A program made the translations under genes and the position numbers. Source: Chania multitudinisentens RB-25 (GTDB taxonomy: Bacteria > Pseudomonadota > Gammaproteobacteria > Enterobacterales > Enterobacteriaceae). From it: DNA of 64,000 nt. Below, piece by piece: positions 34,102-43,370 of this stretch (position 1 is its first letter; each line of letters starts with the position of its first letter). The stretch is taken from positions 1,922,001-1,986,000 of the forward strand of contig NZ_CP007044.2 of assembly GCF_000520015.2 (NCBI RefSeq), in the 5' to 3' direction. Below the pieces are notes generated by a model that worked only from the letters and a program-made list of their open reading frames with translations, did not search any database and was not told the origin of the DNA.

Positions 34102-35061
34102 AAAATACTCCTATGCTTAATTAAATGGTTAATTGAAGCCCTAACTCTATCGAGCTGCTTTTTATCAAGAGAAAATATGACGAAGTGCCCGATGTTTGCA
34201 CATCATTAGTATGAATTAATAGAACCTCCTTATTAGATTTCTAATTAAGTTACGCTATGTCATTATGTATAATTTTTATTATCCAAAGCAAAAATAAAAC
34301 TAATCATTCCGTCTTGCCTCTTAATTATTGGTTATTCCTAATTTGTTGCAAATGCTATTATTGGTGGTATGACCTCTAAAAAATGAAGTAATTTCGGGTG
34401 TTATTGTAAACAGTGGCTGAGAGCCAGTTCGCTTATCAGGTTAAGGTATGTTTTATCAATGCTGATAAAATACCAAAATAGCGTTATTCAAATATGGCCA
34501 TAGGCATTTAAATAAATAACTGATTTATCGTTGAGATTCGAAAAGTCAAAGTGACTCGCACCCTTTTTTAAAGGGGGGGCGTGATGCATATGTTACGCAA
34601 AGAGCAGGCTGCACTCTTTTTATACGATGGTAATTCGCCGGGAGAGGAGTGTCGTGAATCTGGTTTGCAGATCTGGGCCTTTACACCAGTGACGCTCGTT
34701 ACCCCATCATGGAATAGATTTTTATTATAGTTATATGAATATCATGTTTGCTGCGTTGATTGGTTTCACTTCCTGATTCAATAACCCTCTTATTCTGCTT
34801 GTATTACAGCTGATTGCACTGTGCTCAACGATTCAGCAAAGATTTAATGTTGCTTTTATGTGAATGAATTAACAAACGTTTCAGATCCTGATATGCTGGC
34901 AGAGCGGAACCGGGCACTGTACCTTACAGTCCAGGATATCGACAGCAGTGCCCCATCAGGATTATGCCCTTCATGCTTGAAGCCAAAACAGCTGCAATTT
35001 GAATAATGAAGGGTATAAAACGCCAGGCACAATAAATGACAATGAGAGCGAGGAGAAAGTC
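34102..35061. other. Gap between LPMO gene and acnB
   Basis: AT-rich down to about 34700, then closer to backbone composition. No convincing ORF. 34912-34919 and 34946-34953 form an 8-bp inverted repeat (GGGCACTG/CAGTGCCC). 34990-35018 resembles the right arm of the dispersed repeat. acnB promoters should lie in the last 350 bp but were not placed. Confidence 0.5.
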
Positions 35062-37659
35062 GTGCTAGAAGAATACCGTAAGCACGTTGCCGAGCGTGCT
35101 GAAGAGGGCATCGTCCCTAAGCCATTAGATGCGACACAAATGGCAGCGCTGGTTGAATCATTAAAAAATCCGCCAAAAGGCGAAGAAGAATTTTTGTTAG
35201 ACCTGCTGATTAACCGTGTCCCGCCGGGCGTTGATGAAGCCGCCTATGTCAAAGCAGGTTTCCTGGCCGCCATCGCTAAAGGTGAAGCCACTTCCCCCCT
35301 GGTTACCCCCGAAAAAGCTGTTGAACTGCTAGGTACTATGCAGGGGGGCTATAACATTCATCCATTGATCGACGCGCTGGATAACGCACAACTGGCACCG
35401 ATCGCCGCTAAAGCGTTATCTCATACGTTGTTGATGTTCGATAACTTCTACGATGTGGAAGAAAAAGCCAAAGCCGGTAACCCCCACGCCAAGCAGATTA
35501 TGCAATCCTGGGCTGATGCCGAATGGTATCTGTCACGCCCATCGCTGGCGGAAAAAATCACCGTTACCGTGTTCAAAGTTACCGGCGAAACTAATACCGA
35601 CGATCTCTCTCCGGCACCGGATGCCTGGTCGCGCCCAGATATTCCATTGCACGCGCTGGCGATGCTGAAAAACGAACGTGACGGTATTATCCCCGATCAA
35701 CCAGGTAGCGTTGGCCCGATTAAACAAATTGAACAGCTGAATAAAAAAGGTTTCCCATTGGCCTATGTGGGTGATGTGGTGGGTACTGGTTCTTCCCGTA
35801 AGTCTGCCACCAACTCGGTGCTGTGGTTTATGGGTGACGATATCCCTCACGTGCCAAACAAGCGCGGTGGCGGTGTAGTATTGGGCGGCAAAATTGCGCC
35901 AATCTTCTTTAATACAATGGAAGATGCCGGGGCGCTGCCGATTGAAGTGGATGTTTCTGAGCTGAATATGGGCGATGTGATCGACATCTTCCCATACCAA
36001 GGTGAAGTGCGTAACCATGAAACTGGCAAATTGTTGGCCAATTTCGAGCTGAAAACCGACGTATTGTTGGATGAAGTGCGTGCGGGGGGCCGTATCCCAC
36101 TGATTATCGGCCGTGGTTTGACTGCCAAAGCGCGTGAAGCGCTGGGCTTGCCACACAGCGACGTATTCCGTACTGCCAAACCGGTTGCGGCGAGCAATAA
36201 AGGTTTCTCACTGGCACAGAAAATGGTGGGCCGTGCCTGTGGCGTTGCGGGGGTTCGCCCTGGTGAGTATTGTGAACCTAAGATGACCTCCGTAGGCTCG
36301 CAGGATACTACCGGCCCAATGACCCGTGATGAGCTGAAAGACTTGGCTTGCTTGGGTTTCTCTGCCGATTTGGTGATGCAATCATTCTGCCATACTGCGG
36401 CCTATCCTAAGCCGGTTGACGTGACCACGCACCACACTCTGCCAGACTTTATTATGAACCGTGGCGGTGTTTCGCTGCGCCCAGGCGATGGCATCATCCA
36501 CTCCTGGCTGAATCGCATGCTGCTGCCAGATACCGTGGGAACCGGTGGTGATTCTCATACCCGTTTCCCGATTGGGATTTCTTTCCCAGCGGGTTCCGGC
36601 CTGGTGGCGTTTGCTGCTGCGACCGGCGTAATGCCGCTGGATATGCCTGAGTCGGTGCTGGTGCGTTTCAAAGGTAAAATGCAGCCGGGTATCACCCTGC
36701 GCGATCTGGTACACGCGATCCCTTACTATGCGATCCAGCAGGGCCTGCTGACCGTTGAGAAGAAAGGTAAGAAAAACATCTTCTCTGGCCGCATTCTGGA
36801 GATTGAAGGTCTACCGGAGCTGAAAGTTGAGCAGGCATTTGAATTGGCAGATGCTTCCGCCGAGCGCTCTGCTGCTGGTTGCACCATCAAACTGGATAAA
36901 GCGCCAATTCAGGAATATTTGAACTCTAACATTGTGCTGCTGAAATGGATGATCGCTGAAGGTTATGGCGATCGCCGTACACTGGAGCGCCGTATTCAGG
37001 GGATGGAAAAATGGTTGGCAGATCCACAATTGCTGGAAGGCGATGCAGATGCGGAATACGCTGCGGTGATCGAAATCGATCTGGCCGATATCAAACAGCC
37101 GATCCTGTGTGCGCCAAACGATCCTGATGATGCACGTCTGCTGTCTGATGTTGCCAACAGCAAGATCGATGAAGTGTTCATTGGTTCCTGCATGACCAAT
37201 ATCGGCCACTTCCGTGCAGCGGGTAAACTGCTGGATCAGCACAAAGGTCAGTTGCCAACTCGCCTGTGGGTAGCACCACCTACCAAGATGGATGCTGCTC
37301 AACTGACCGAAGAAGGCTATTACAGCGTCTTTGGCAAAAGTGGGGCACGCATCGAGATCCCTGGTTGTTCACTGTGTATGGGGAACCAGGCACGTGTGGC
37401 TGACGGTGCGACGGTGGTATCAACGTCAACTCGTAACTTCCCGAACCGTTTGGGAACGGGCGCTAATGTTTATTTGGCTTCAGCAGAATTGGCGGCGGTG
37501 GCATCACTGTTAGGCCGTTTGCCAACGCCAGATGAATATCAGACCTATATGGCGCAGGTAGATAAAACGGCAGCGGATACTTACCGCTATCTGAATTTCG
37601 ACCAACTGAGCCAGTATACTGAAAAAGCTGACGGTGTGATCTTTCAGACTGCGGTATAA
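35062..37659 (+). CDS. acnB: Bifunctional aconitate hydratase 2 / 2-methylisocitrate dehydratase
   Basis: Main TCA-cycle aconitase, [4Fe-4S] enzyme that also binds mRNA in its apo form. The GTG at 35062 with AGGAG 6 nt upstream gives 865 residues starting (V)LEEYRKHVAERAEEGIVPKP, the length of E. coli AcnB; a longer frame begins 21 codons earlier without similarity. An N-terminal HEAT-like domain and swivelling domain precede the catalytic part. Cluster Cys residues: SFCHTAAYPKP region and CSLCMGNQARV, with VGTGGDSHTRFPIGISFPAG conserved. It normally follows lpdA directly or after yacH; here an accessory segment separates them. Confidence 0.97.
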   Translation: MLEEYRKHVAERAEEGIVPKPLDATQMAALVESLKNPPKGEEEFLLDLLINRVPPGVDEAAYVKAGFLAAIAKGEATSPLVTPEKAVELLGTMQGGYNIHPLIDALDNAQLAPIAAKALSHTLLMFDNFYDVEEKAKAGNPHAKQIMQSWADAEWYLSRPSLAEKITVTVFKVTGETNTDDLSPAPDAWSRPDIPLHALAMLKNERDGIIPDQPGSVGPIKQIEQLNKKGFPLAYVGDVVGTGSSRKSATNSVLWFMGDDIPHVPNKRGGGVVLGGKIAPIFFNTMEDAGALPIEVDVSELNMGDVIDIFPYQGEVRNHETGKLLANFELKTDVLLDEVRAGGRIPLIIGRGLTAKAREALGLPHSDVFRTAKPVAASNKGFSLAQKMVGRACGVAGVRPGEYCEPKMTSVGSQDTTGPMTRDELKDLACLGFSADLVMQSFCHTAAYPKPVDVTTHHTLPDFIMNRGGVSLRPGDGIIHSWLNRMLLPDTVGTGGDSHTRFPIGISFPAGSGLVAFAAATGVMPLDMPESVLVRFKGKMQPGITLRDLVHAIPYYAIQQGLLTVEKKGKKNIFSGRILEIEGLPELKVEQAFELADASAERSAAGCTIKLDKAPIQEYLNSNIVLLKWMIAEGYGDRRTLERRIQGMEKWLADPQLLEGDADAEYAAVIEIDLADIKQPILCAPNDPDDARLLSDVANSKIDEVFIGSCMTNIGHFRAAGKLLDQHKGQLPTRLWVAPPTKMDAAQLTEEGYYSVFGKSGARIEIPGCSLCMGNQARVADGATVVSTSTRNFPNRLGTGANVYLASAELAAVASLLGRLPTPDEYQTYMAQVDKTAADTYRYLNFDQLSQYTEKADGVIFQTAV

Positions 37660-37687
37660 TACAAAAAGTTATACCAATAAATAATAG

Positions 37688-37713
37688 CGGGGGCCTTTTG
37701 GCCCCTGTTTTTT
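37688..37713 (+). terminator. Rho-independent terminator of acnB
   Basis: GGGGCC, TTTT loop, GGCCCC followed by TGTTTTTT. Confidence 0.9.
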
Positions 37714-38286
37714 AACCACCTTTTAATATTGCCGGGATAATGCAGGCGACTGAAGGCGTTTTAGAGCAGAGATATGGATAATTAACATCACAAAAATACA
37801 GTATGTTACCTATTCGCCGTTTTAAGACGACAGAACCCGCAAGACATTTATTTATTGGAATCATCTGATGCAGTTAAAAGTCATTAAAATTTATTTAATC
37901 ATGATTAAAATCAGAATTTAAATCTGTTTATGTGTTGGTCAGTAGTTAATGATTCTTTTGCTGCTTATTTGGGTTAAGATTTTTCTTGTAAATCAGCGGG
38001 CCGATACCTGTGCATTAAGGGTTTTTTCACGGTATTGATATGGCTGAGAGTCTGTGAATATCCCCATCATATTGAGGGAGCACTTCGTACCATACCGGGA
38101 ACCGATTACGGTCGCCCGAAAGAATCTAGAGACAAGGAATTGATCACTGGCAATTTATGGTCTGGGTTTAAATTGATAGTCAACGCGATCAAGATAAATT
38201 ATTTACCCAGTGCTTGTTAAGCCTGATTTCCCATTAACTCTACGATTTTTTCAATTTGTTCAAATAAAATTCAGGGTTGAAGAGTT
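37714..38286. other. AT-rich gap after acnB
   Basis: Only a 61-codon frame at 38035-38220 without ribosome site or family likeness. Nothing else recognised; base composition marks the left border of the accessory segment that carries the LuxR-type gene and the RNA-repair operon. Confidence 0.5.
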
Positions 38287-38886
38287 ATGAATATATTGTA
38301 TTTTGGCGAAGAGAATATCGAAAGCTTGGGTATTCTTCATATAATCAAAAGTCACTATCCACAGGCTACGATTGGAATTAAAAAAGCGGTTGATTATAAT
38401 AGTTCGGCCACATTAACACAGTGTGATATCTGTATTGTCGACAGTAAAAAGCTGGTAGATATGCCAGCGAGTAGTTTTAACCGAATTTCAGCAATATCTC
38501 ATGTGCCAACGTTGATTCTGGCGAAAAAAGATCAGCCTTTATTCCGCTTTTTTAGTCAGTTAAATAACATTCGCGGCGTTATTGAATATGAAAGTGGTGT
38601 GGATTTTTTCCTTAACGCAATTAATATCATCATTGCGGGTGGCTATTGCTATTCATGGGATATGAAAACGTTGAAAAATGACAAGCTGAACCTGCTTGAT
38701 GATACCTATTGCGAATCGGTAGGGCTAACCCGGCGCGAGATTGAAATTTTAAAGATGTATCTGGCAGGAGCTTCTAACAAAGAGATTTCCTACAAGCTTT
38801 GTCGTAGTCAAAAAACCATCAGCGCGCATAAATCCAACATTTTACGCAAAACGGGGATTAAACGCTTTCCTTCGGCAATATGTTGA
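38287..38886 (+). CDS. LuxR/FixJ-type transcriptional regulator
   Basis: 199 residues. The C-terminal helix-turn-helix is clear: LTRREIEILKMYLAGASNKE and ISYKLCRSQKTISAHKSNIL. The N-terminal part resembles a degenerate receiver (CDICIVDSKKL) without a convincing full set of acidic and Lys residues, as in RcsA- or BglJ-like proteins. The C-terminus ends abruptly (GIKRFPSAIC), so a late frameshift is possible. It lies 285 bp upstream of the rtcB2 operon in the same direction and is a candidate regulator of it, but there is no direct evidence. Confidence 0.75.
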   Translation: MNILYFGEENIESLGILHIIKSHYPQATIGIKKAVDYNSSATLTQCDICIVDSKKLVDMPASSFNRISAISHVPTLILAKKDQPLFRFFSQLNNIRGVIEYESGVDFFLNAINIIIAGGYCYSWDMKTLKNDKLNLLDDTYCESVGLTRREIEILKMYLAGASNKEISYKLCRSQKTISAHKSNILRKTGIKRFPSAIC

Positions 38887-38957
38887 TGGGGATTGCGTTG
38901 GCAGGCGACAGATCCGATAAAACTCGAATCAGGATTTTATTTGTATGTTTTCCCAGC

Positions 38958-38986
38958 TTGCTATCTTTGAAATTTGTAGATACTAT
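38958..38986 (+). promoter_or_regulatory. Candidate sigma70 promoter of the RNA-repair operon
   Basis: -35 TTGCTA and -10 TACTAT (4 of 6 matches each) with 17-bp spacing. Predicted start near 38993, about 40 nt before the leader ORF. Confidence 0.45.
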
Positions 38987-39031
38987 CGCGGCGTTTTTTT
39001 CCACTCACTCACTATGCAAAGGAGGTACATC

Positions 39032-39082
39032 ATGAATTATCAAGCACTGTTTACCCTTTGCAGGTCGTATCCTCAGGCATAA
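39032..39082 (+). CDS. 16-codon leader ORF upstream of rtcB2
   Basis: MNYQALFTLCRSYPQA followed by TAA. It has a near-perfect ribosome site, AAAGGAGG, 6 nt before the ATG, stronger than that of rtcB2 itself. It ends 88 bp before rtcB2. A GGC-TTCG-GCC mini-hairpin (UUCG tetraloop) lies between. It could be a regulatory leader peptide that reports on translation, but no conservation can be checked here, and a chance ORF remains possible. Confidence 0.45.
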   Translation: MNYQALFTLCRSYPQA

Positions 39083-39170
39083 TTTCCTGTCTTTCAGGTA
39101 GTCGTACAGGTATTGCTCTGGCTTCGGCCTGCCACATCCAAATTAGATTAATTAATCATCAGGATTGGTT

Positions 39171-40286
39171 ATGGGCAATATTATACGCTCCGTTGCGCCG
39201 CGAGTTTCCTTGATCGCGTCGGAACACACCTGGATTGAAGGAAATGCAATCCAACAACTAGAAATTACGGCCAAACTACCGGATATGGTACGCGTTGTCG
39301 GGATGCCCGATTTGCATCCTGGCCGCGGTTATCCCGTCGGTGCCGCTTTCTTTTCACAACATCGTTTTTACCCCGCGTTAATCGGTAATGATATCGGTTG
39401 CGGCATGTCGTTATGGCAAACAGATTTAACCGCGATGAAGCAGTCGTTGGATAAATTGGAAAAAAATCTGGGCGATATTGACGGCCCGCTAGAGAGCGGC
39501 ACGTTAGGTGATATTCCACCTGCATTGGCACCTTACGCACACAGCCTGGGAACCATCGGCGGCGGTAACCATTTCGCCGAGCTTTTACAGGTCGATGAAA
39601 TATATCAGCCGGATGTCATCTTCGACAAAAAACGCCTGCTGCTGTTGGTTCACAGCGGTTCACGAGGTTTAGGCCAAACCATATTGGAACAGCATGTTCG
39701 TGCTCATGGGCACCATGGCCTGCTGGAAAATAGCGATGAGGCTGATGACTATCTGCAACAACACCAACGGGCGCTGGATTTCGCCGCCTTCAATCGGCAA
39801 CTGATTGCCGGGCGGATACTGAAACGCTTACGCGCTTCGGGCAATTGCCTGCTGGATATTCACCATAACCTGTTGGCAGCGGCCACGATTGCCGGTGTGC
39901 GGGGGTGGCTGCACCGTAAAGGTGCGACGCCCTCTGATGAGGGGCTGGTGGTGATCCCAGGCTCACGCGGTGATTACAGCTATGTTGTTCAGCCGCTCCC
40001 CGACGCCAGCAGTTTGTTCTCACTGGCGCATGGCGCCGGGCGCAAATGGATGCGCTCAGAGTGCAAAGATCGTTTATCTGCGCGTTTTACTACGGAACAG
40101 TTGGCCAGGACACGTTTCGGCAGCAGAGTGATCTGCCGCGATCGGCAATTGATCTATCAGGAAGCCCCGGAAGCCTACAAGCCTATTGATAGCGTAGTAG
40201 GGGCACTGCAACAGGCTGGGTTAGTCACATTGCTGGCTCGTCTGAAACCGGTACTGACGTACAAAACCAGCGGAGGGCGGGAATGA
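39171..40286 (+). CDS. rtcB2: RtcB-family RNA ligase, RtcB2 type
   Basis: GTP- and Mn-dependent ligase that seals RNA 3'-phosphate or 2',3'-cyclic phosphate ends to 5'-OH ends. 371 residues from the ATG with AGGA 6 nt upstream; a TTG two codons earlier is less likely. Metal-binding residues in GNDIGCGMSLW (Asp74, Cys77) and GTIGGGNHFAEL, HSGSRGLGQT, DIHHNLL, and the guanylylated His in LAHGAGRKWMR are all present. It is shorter than canonical RtcB (about 408 residues). Pairing with prfH, with the stop and start overlapping as ATGA, marks the RtcB2 subgroup reported to repair cleaved 16S rRNA in damaged ribosomes. Confidence 0.92.
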   Translation: MGNIIRSVAPRVSLIASEHTWIEGNAIQQLEITAKLPDMVRVVGMPDLHPGRGYPVGAAFFSQHRFYPALIGNDIGCGMSLWQTDLTAMKQSLDKLEKNLGDIDGPLESGTLGDIPPALAPYAHSLGTIGGGNHFAELLQVDEIYQPDVIFDKKRLLLLVHSGSRGLGQTILEQHVRAHGHHGLLENSDEADDYLQQHQRALDFAAFNRQLIAGRILKRLRASGNCLLDIHHNLLAAATIAGVRGWLHRKGATPSDEGLVVIPGSRGDYSYVVQPLPDASSLFSLAHGAGRKWMRSECKDRLSARFTTEQLARTRFGSRVICRDRQLIYQEAPEAYKPIDSVVGALQQAGLVTLLARLKPVLTYKTSGGRE

Positions 40287-40900
40287 TCCTACTACAGATT
40301 TCTGCCGCCCATGGCCCTGACGAATGCTGTCTGGCGGTAAGCCTGGCACTGCGGCAGTTTCATAAAGAAGCACAGGCTATGCAGGTGGAATTGCATGAAC
40401 TTGAACGGGAAAGTGGCCGCCAGACGGGTACATTGCGCTCGGTGTTGCTGATACTCAACGGTGAATCAGCCGAATCATTGGCAGAACGGTGGTGTGGAAC
40501 GCTGCAATGGATCTGTGAAAGCCCATGGCGTAAAGGGCGTACCAGAAAGAACTGGTTTATTGGTGTTGCCCGTTTTTCTCCGGTAGCCATGCCAAAAGAG
40601 AGCGAAATTCGTTTCGAGACATTGAAGTCTTCCGGCCCAGGCGGGCAGCATGTCAATAAAACGGAATCGGCTATTCGTGCCACCCACCTTGCCAGTGGGA
40701 TTAGCGTTAAGGTACAGACGGAACGCAGCCAGCATGCGAATAAGCGCTTGGCGTGTTTACTGATCGCACACCGGTTGGAACAACTTGAACAACAGCAGTT
40801 GGATGCACAACGTGCCCAACGACGAATGTTCCATCATCAAATCGTGCGGGGAGCGCCAGCTCGCGTGTTTAAAGGGGATGACTTTACGCCATCCCCGTAG
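40283..40900 (+). CDS. prfH: Peptide chain release factor homologue PrfH
   Basis: 205-residue class I release factor relative lacking the usual stop-codon-recognition domain. The catalytic motif is SSGPGGQHVNKTESAIR with GGQ at residues 120-122, followed by ISVKVQTERSQHANKRLA. It overlaps the rtcB2 stop by 4 nt, so the two are translationally coupled. Reported PrfH proteins release nascent peptides from ribosomes whose decoding centre has been cut, letting RtcB2 religate the 16S rRNA. All the sequence elements needed for that role are intact. Confidence 0.92.
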   Translation: MILLQISAAHGPDECCLAVSLALRQFHKEAQAMQVELHELERESGRQTGTLRSVLLILNGESAESLAERWCGTLQWICESPWRKGRTRKNWFIGVARFSPVAMPKESEIRFETLKSSGPGGQHVNKTESAIRATHLASGISVKVQTERSQHANKRLACLLIAHRLEQLEQQQLDAQRAQRRMFHHQIVRGAPARVFKGDDFTPSP

Positions 40901-40968
40901 TCGCAGTAATAAATAGCCTATCGGCGGGATGAAGGTGCTCGATAGGCTACTCAATAAGAAGAAAAATA

Positions 40969-41688
40969 ATGGAAATGCAAAGAAAATATGGTCGAACGTA
41001 CCATTATCCTTTCTCACCTGGAACGACCAGTGACGATCGGATCAATCAGGAATATTGGCAGGATATTCAGTCAATTAATTCATTAATACATACTGAAAAA
41101 CTTGATGGTGAAAATAACTGCCTGAATCAATATGGCGTATTTGCCCGCTCCCATGCAGCGCCGACGGTCTCTGCCTGGACGCGCCAGATCTGCCGGCGTT
41201 GGCAGCAGATTAAACATGATTTAGGTAATATTGAGCTGTTTGGTGAGAATCTATATGCCACGCACTCTATCGAGTATCGCGGTTTGGAACAGGATTTTTA
41301 TTTATTCGCGGTTCGTTGCAAAGATATGTGGCTAAGTTGGGAAGAGGTAAGGTTTTATGCCGCATTGTTTGATTTTGCCTGTGTGCCGGAGGTGACGTTG
41401 GGCGACCAACGCCAGACAGAAGCTGAATACCGTTTGGCTATCATCGAACAGGCTAGCAAGGCAGGCGTTTTTGCCCCGCACGATGTTGATACCGGTTTGC
41501 CCTGTACCATGGAAGGGATCGTGACCCGTAATGCGGCTGAATTCCCGGTGGCTCAATTTTCTCATAACGTTTTTAAATACGTGCGTAAAAACCATGTGAA
41601 GACGGAGCGCCACTGGAGAGTGAACTGGCAGCGAGCCCGTATGATGCATGAGTATCGTCAGGAGGAAAGCCATGTGGTGCTTAAGTGA
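40969..41688 (+). CDS. ATP-dependent RNA ligase, Rnl2-like
   Basis: 239-residue nucleotidyltransferase. Motif I is TEKLDGENN with Lys44 as the likely AMP-accepting residue. Motif Ia VFARSH, motif III region IELFGENLYATHSI and DFYLFAV, motif IV CTMEGIV and motif V VFKYVRKNH follow in the correct order and spacing. The family joins 3'-OH and 5'-phosphate RNA ends using ATP. It starts 68 bp after prfH and its end overlaps the next gene by 17 bp. No extra C-terminal domain is present, so substrate choice may depend on partners. A DNA-ligase role is possible but less likely in this context. Confidence 0.85.
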   Translation: MEMQRKYGRTYHYPFSPGTTSDDRINQEYWQDIQSINSLIHTEKLDGENNCLNQYGVFARSHAAPTVSAWTRQICRRWQQIKHDLGNIELFGENLYATHSIEYRGLEQDFYLFAVRCKDMWLSWEEVRFYAALFDFACVPEVTLGDQRQTEAEYRLAIIEQASKAGVFAPHDVDTGLPCTMEGIVTRNAAEFPVAQFSHNVFKYVRKNHVKTERHWRVNWQRARMMHEYRQEESHVVLK

Positions 41689-42787
41689 GGATAAACAGTG
41701 GGCCAGACTAACGGAAAGGTTTCGCTGGGTGGCCGATATGCACCAAGTGCCGCAAGATCCCCGGCATCATGCAGAAGGGGATGTCGCAATCCATACCCGG
41801 CGGGTGCTGGCTGCGCTAACTGAAGCGGTGGAATTCATCGCGTTGCCTCAACAACAACAGGAACTGCTTTGGGCTGCGGCATTGCTGCACGATGTGGAAA
41901 AGCGTAGCACCACGCGTATAGAGGCTGATGGTTCGGTAACATCCCCTAATCATGCCAAACGCGGTGAGCTGACCACGCGCGCAATTTTGTATCGGGATAT
42001 CGTTACGCCATTTCAACTGCGGGAACAGATCGCGGCTCTGGTGCGTTTTCATGGTTTGCCGCTGTGGATTATGGCGCGCCCTGCGCCAGAACGGGCATTA
42101 TTATCTGCCGCATTACGGCTGGATACGCGGCTGTTGGCAATGCTGGCACGGGCGGATGTCATGGGGCGTGATTGTGAAGATAAGGCCGCTTTGCTGGATA
42201 ATATTGAGCTGTTCGAACTGTTTTGCCAGGAGCAGCAATGTTGGGGGCAGGCCCGTCCCTTTGCCAGTGACTATCAGCGTTATCATTATCTGACGCATCC
42301 GCAGGCCAGCGTTGATTTTGAACCTTATGAGCAATTTCACAGTGAGGTGATTCTGCTCTGTGCATTGCCTGGCATGGGTAAGGATCGTTATATCGCGCAG
42401 CACGCGCCAGGGATGGAAATCATCAGTCTGGACGATATCCGTCGCCAGCACCGGTTGTCGCCTACGGATAAAAGCGCGACGGGTTGGGTGGTACAGCAGG
42501 CCAAGTTGCAGGCGAAAACATTGCTGCGCCGAGGCGCGCCCTTCGTATGGAATGCGACGAATATTACCCGGCAATTGCGTAGCCAACTGGTTGAGCTGTT
42601 TACTGCCTATCGGGCCAGAGTGAAGATAGTTTATCTGGAAGTGCCCTATGCGCAATGGTTGCAGCAAAATGCCGGGCGGGAGCAGAGCGTACCTATGCGT
42701 GCCATGGAACATATGCTGAGCAAGTTGGAAATTCCGCAGCTAGATGAGGCGCATGAAGTGGAACTGCGGGTTCAGGATGTGAAATAA
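41672..42787 (+). CDS. HD phosphohydrolase-polynucleotide kinase fusion (HD-Pnk)
   Basis: 371 residues from the ATG with AGGAGG 6 nt upstream, inside the end of the ligase gene. N-terminal HD domain: His41 in AIHTRRV and His73-Asp74 in AALLHDVEK. C-terminal P-loop kinase: LPGMGKDRYI at about 232-241, SLDDIRRQH near 255 and WNATNITRQLRSQLV near 291, the layout of the T4 Pnk/Runella HD-Pnk kinase domain. Known HD-Pnk removes 2',3'-cyclic phosphates with the HD domain and phosphorylates 5'-OH ends with the kinase. It would therefore convert cleaved ends into substrates for the adjacent ligase. Last gene of the operon. Confidence 0.85.
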   Translation: MWCLSEDKQWARLTERFRWVADMHQVPQDPRHHAEGDVAIHTRRVLAALTEAVEFIALPQQQQELLWAAALLHDVEKRSTTRIEADGSVTSPNHAKRGELTTRAILYRDIVTPFQLREQIAALVRFHGLPLWIMARPAPERALLSAALRLDTRLLAMLARADVMGRDCEDKAALLDNIELFELFCQEQQCWGQARPFASDYQRYHYLTHPQASVDFEPYEQFHSEVILLCALPGMGKDRYIAQHAPGMEIISLDDIRRQHRLSPTDKSATGWVVQQAKLQAKTLLRRGAPFVWNATNITRQLRSQLVELFTAYRARVKIVYLEVPYAQWLQQNAGREQSVPMRAMEHMLSKLEIPQLDEAHEVELRVQDVK

Positions 42788-42934
42788 AACAGCCTGTAGC
42801 AGCGGCAGACAAGGTGGTTTCAGTCAATAGAAATCAGGCGATATCTTTATCCAATTATCCACTTTGCGAGCTTTCACTGAGACAGTCGCGAATTAACGTT
42901 TAAACTAATTAGAAACGGCTCAGGAGGGCATGCT

Positions 42935-43297
42935 ATGGATTACGAATTTCTGCGTGACGTTACTGGTCAGGTGGTGGTCAGATTTTCGATGGGGCATGAA
43001 GCCATCGGGCATTGGATTAACGAAGAACTGAAAGGCGATCTCAATTTACTGGGGCGTATCGAAGCCGGTGCGGCAGAACTCAAAGGCAGCGAACGGCAGT
43101 GGCAGTTGGCAGGCCATGAATATACGTTGCTGATGGATGGTGAAGAAGTGATGATCCGCGCTAATCAACTGGAGTTTGAAGGCGACGAGCTTGAAGAAGG
43201 GATGAATTACTATGATGAAGAAAGTCTCTCTTTCTGCGGTGTGGAAGACTTTTTGGCGGTGCTGAAAGCGTATCGTACTTTCATGCTAAATAGCTGA
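42935..43297 (+). CDS. yacL: YacL family protein (UPF0231)
   Basis: 120-residue acidic protein, MDYEFLRDVTGQVVVRFSMG at the start and FEGDELEEGMNYYDEESLSF near the end. Matches the YacL family; function unknown. AGGAGG precedes the ATG. In E. coli it directly follows acnB; here the RNA-repair operon lies between them. Confidence 0.93.
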   Translation: MDYEFLRDVTGQVVVRFSMGHEAIGHWINEELKGDLNLLGRIEAGAAELKGSERQWQLAGHEYTLLMDGEEVMIRANQLEFEGDELEEGMNYYDEESLSFCGVEDFLAVLKAYRTFMLNS

Positions 43298-43370
43298 TGG
43301 TTACCCCTCTTGTACAGAGGGAATCACTATGAAGTACAGGGTAGCCGTTTTGGCTACCCTGCGAGCCGTA

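Noticed and set aside
34912..34953. CAGTGC motif within an inverted repeat upstream of acnB, resembling an iron-responsive element
   Set aside because: The flanking bases do not give the 5-bp upper stem and bulged C that define such an element; the motif is short enough to occur by chance.
38035..38220. 61-codon frame after acnB
   Set aside because: No ribosome site, no recognisable motif, AT-rich gap where chance frames are common.
39083..39170. Possible sigma54 promoter (TGGC...TGCC) before rtcB2
   Set aside because: GG and GC elements are 9 rather than 10 bases apart, and no RtcR gene is near.
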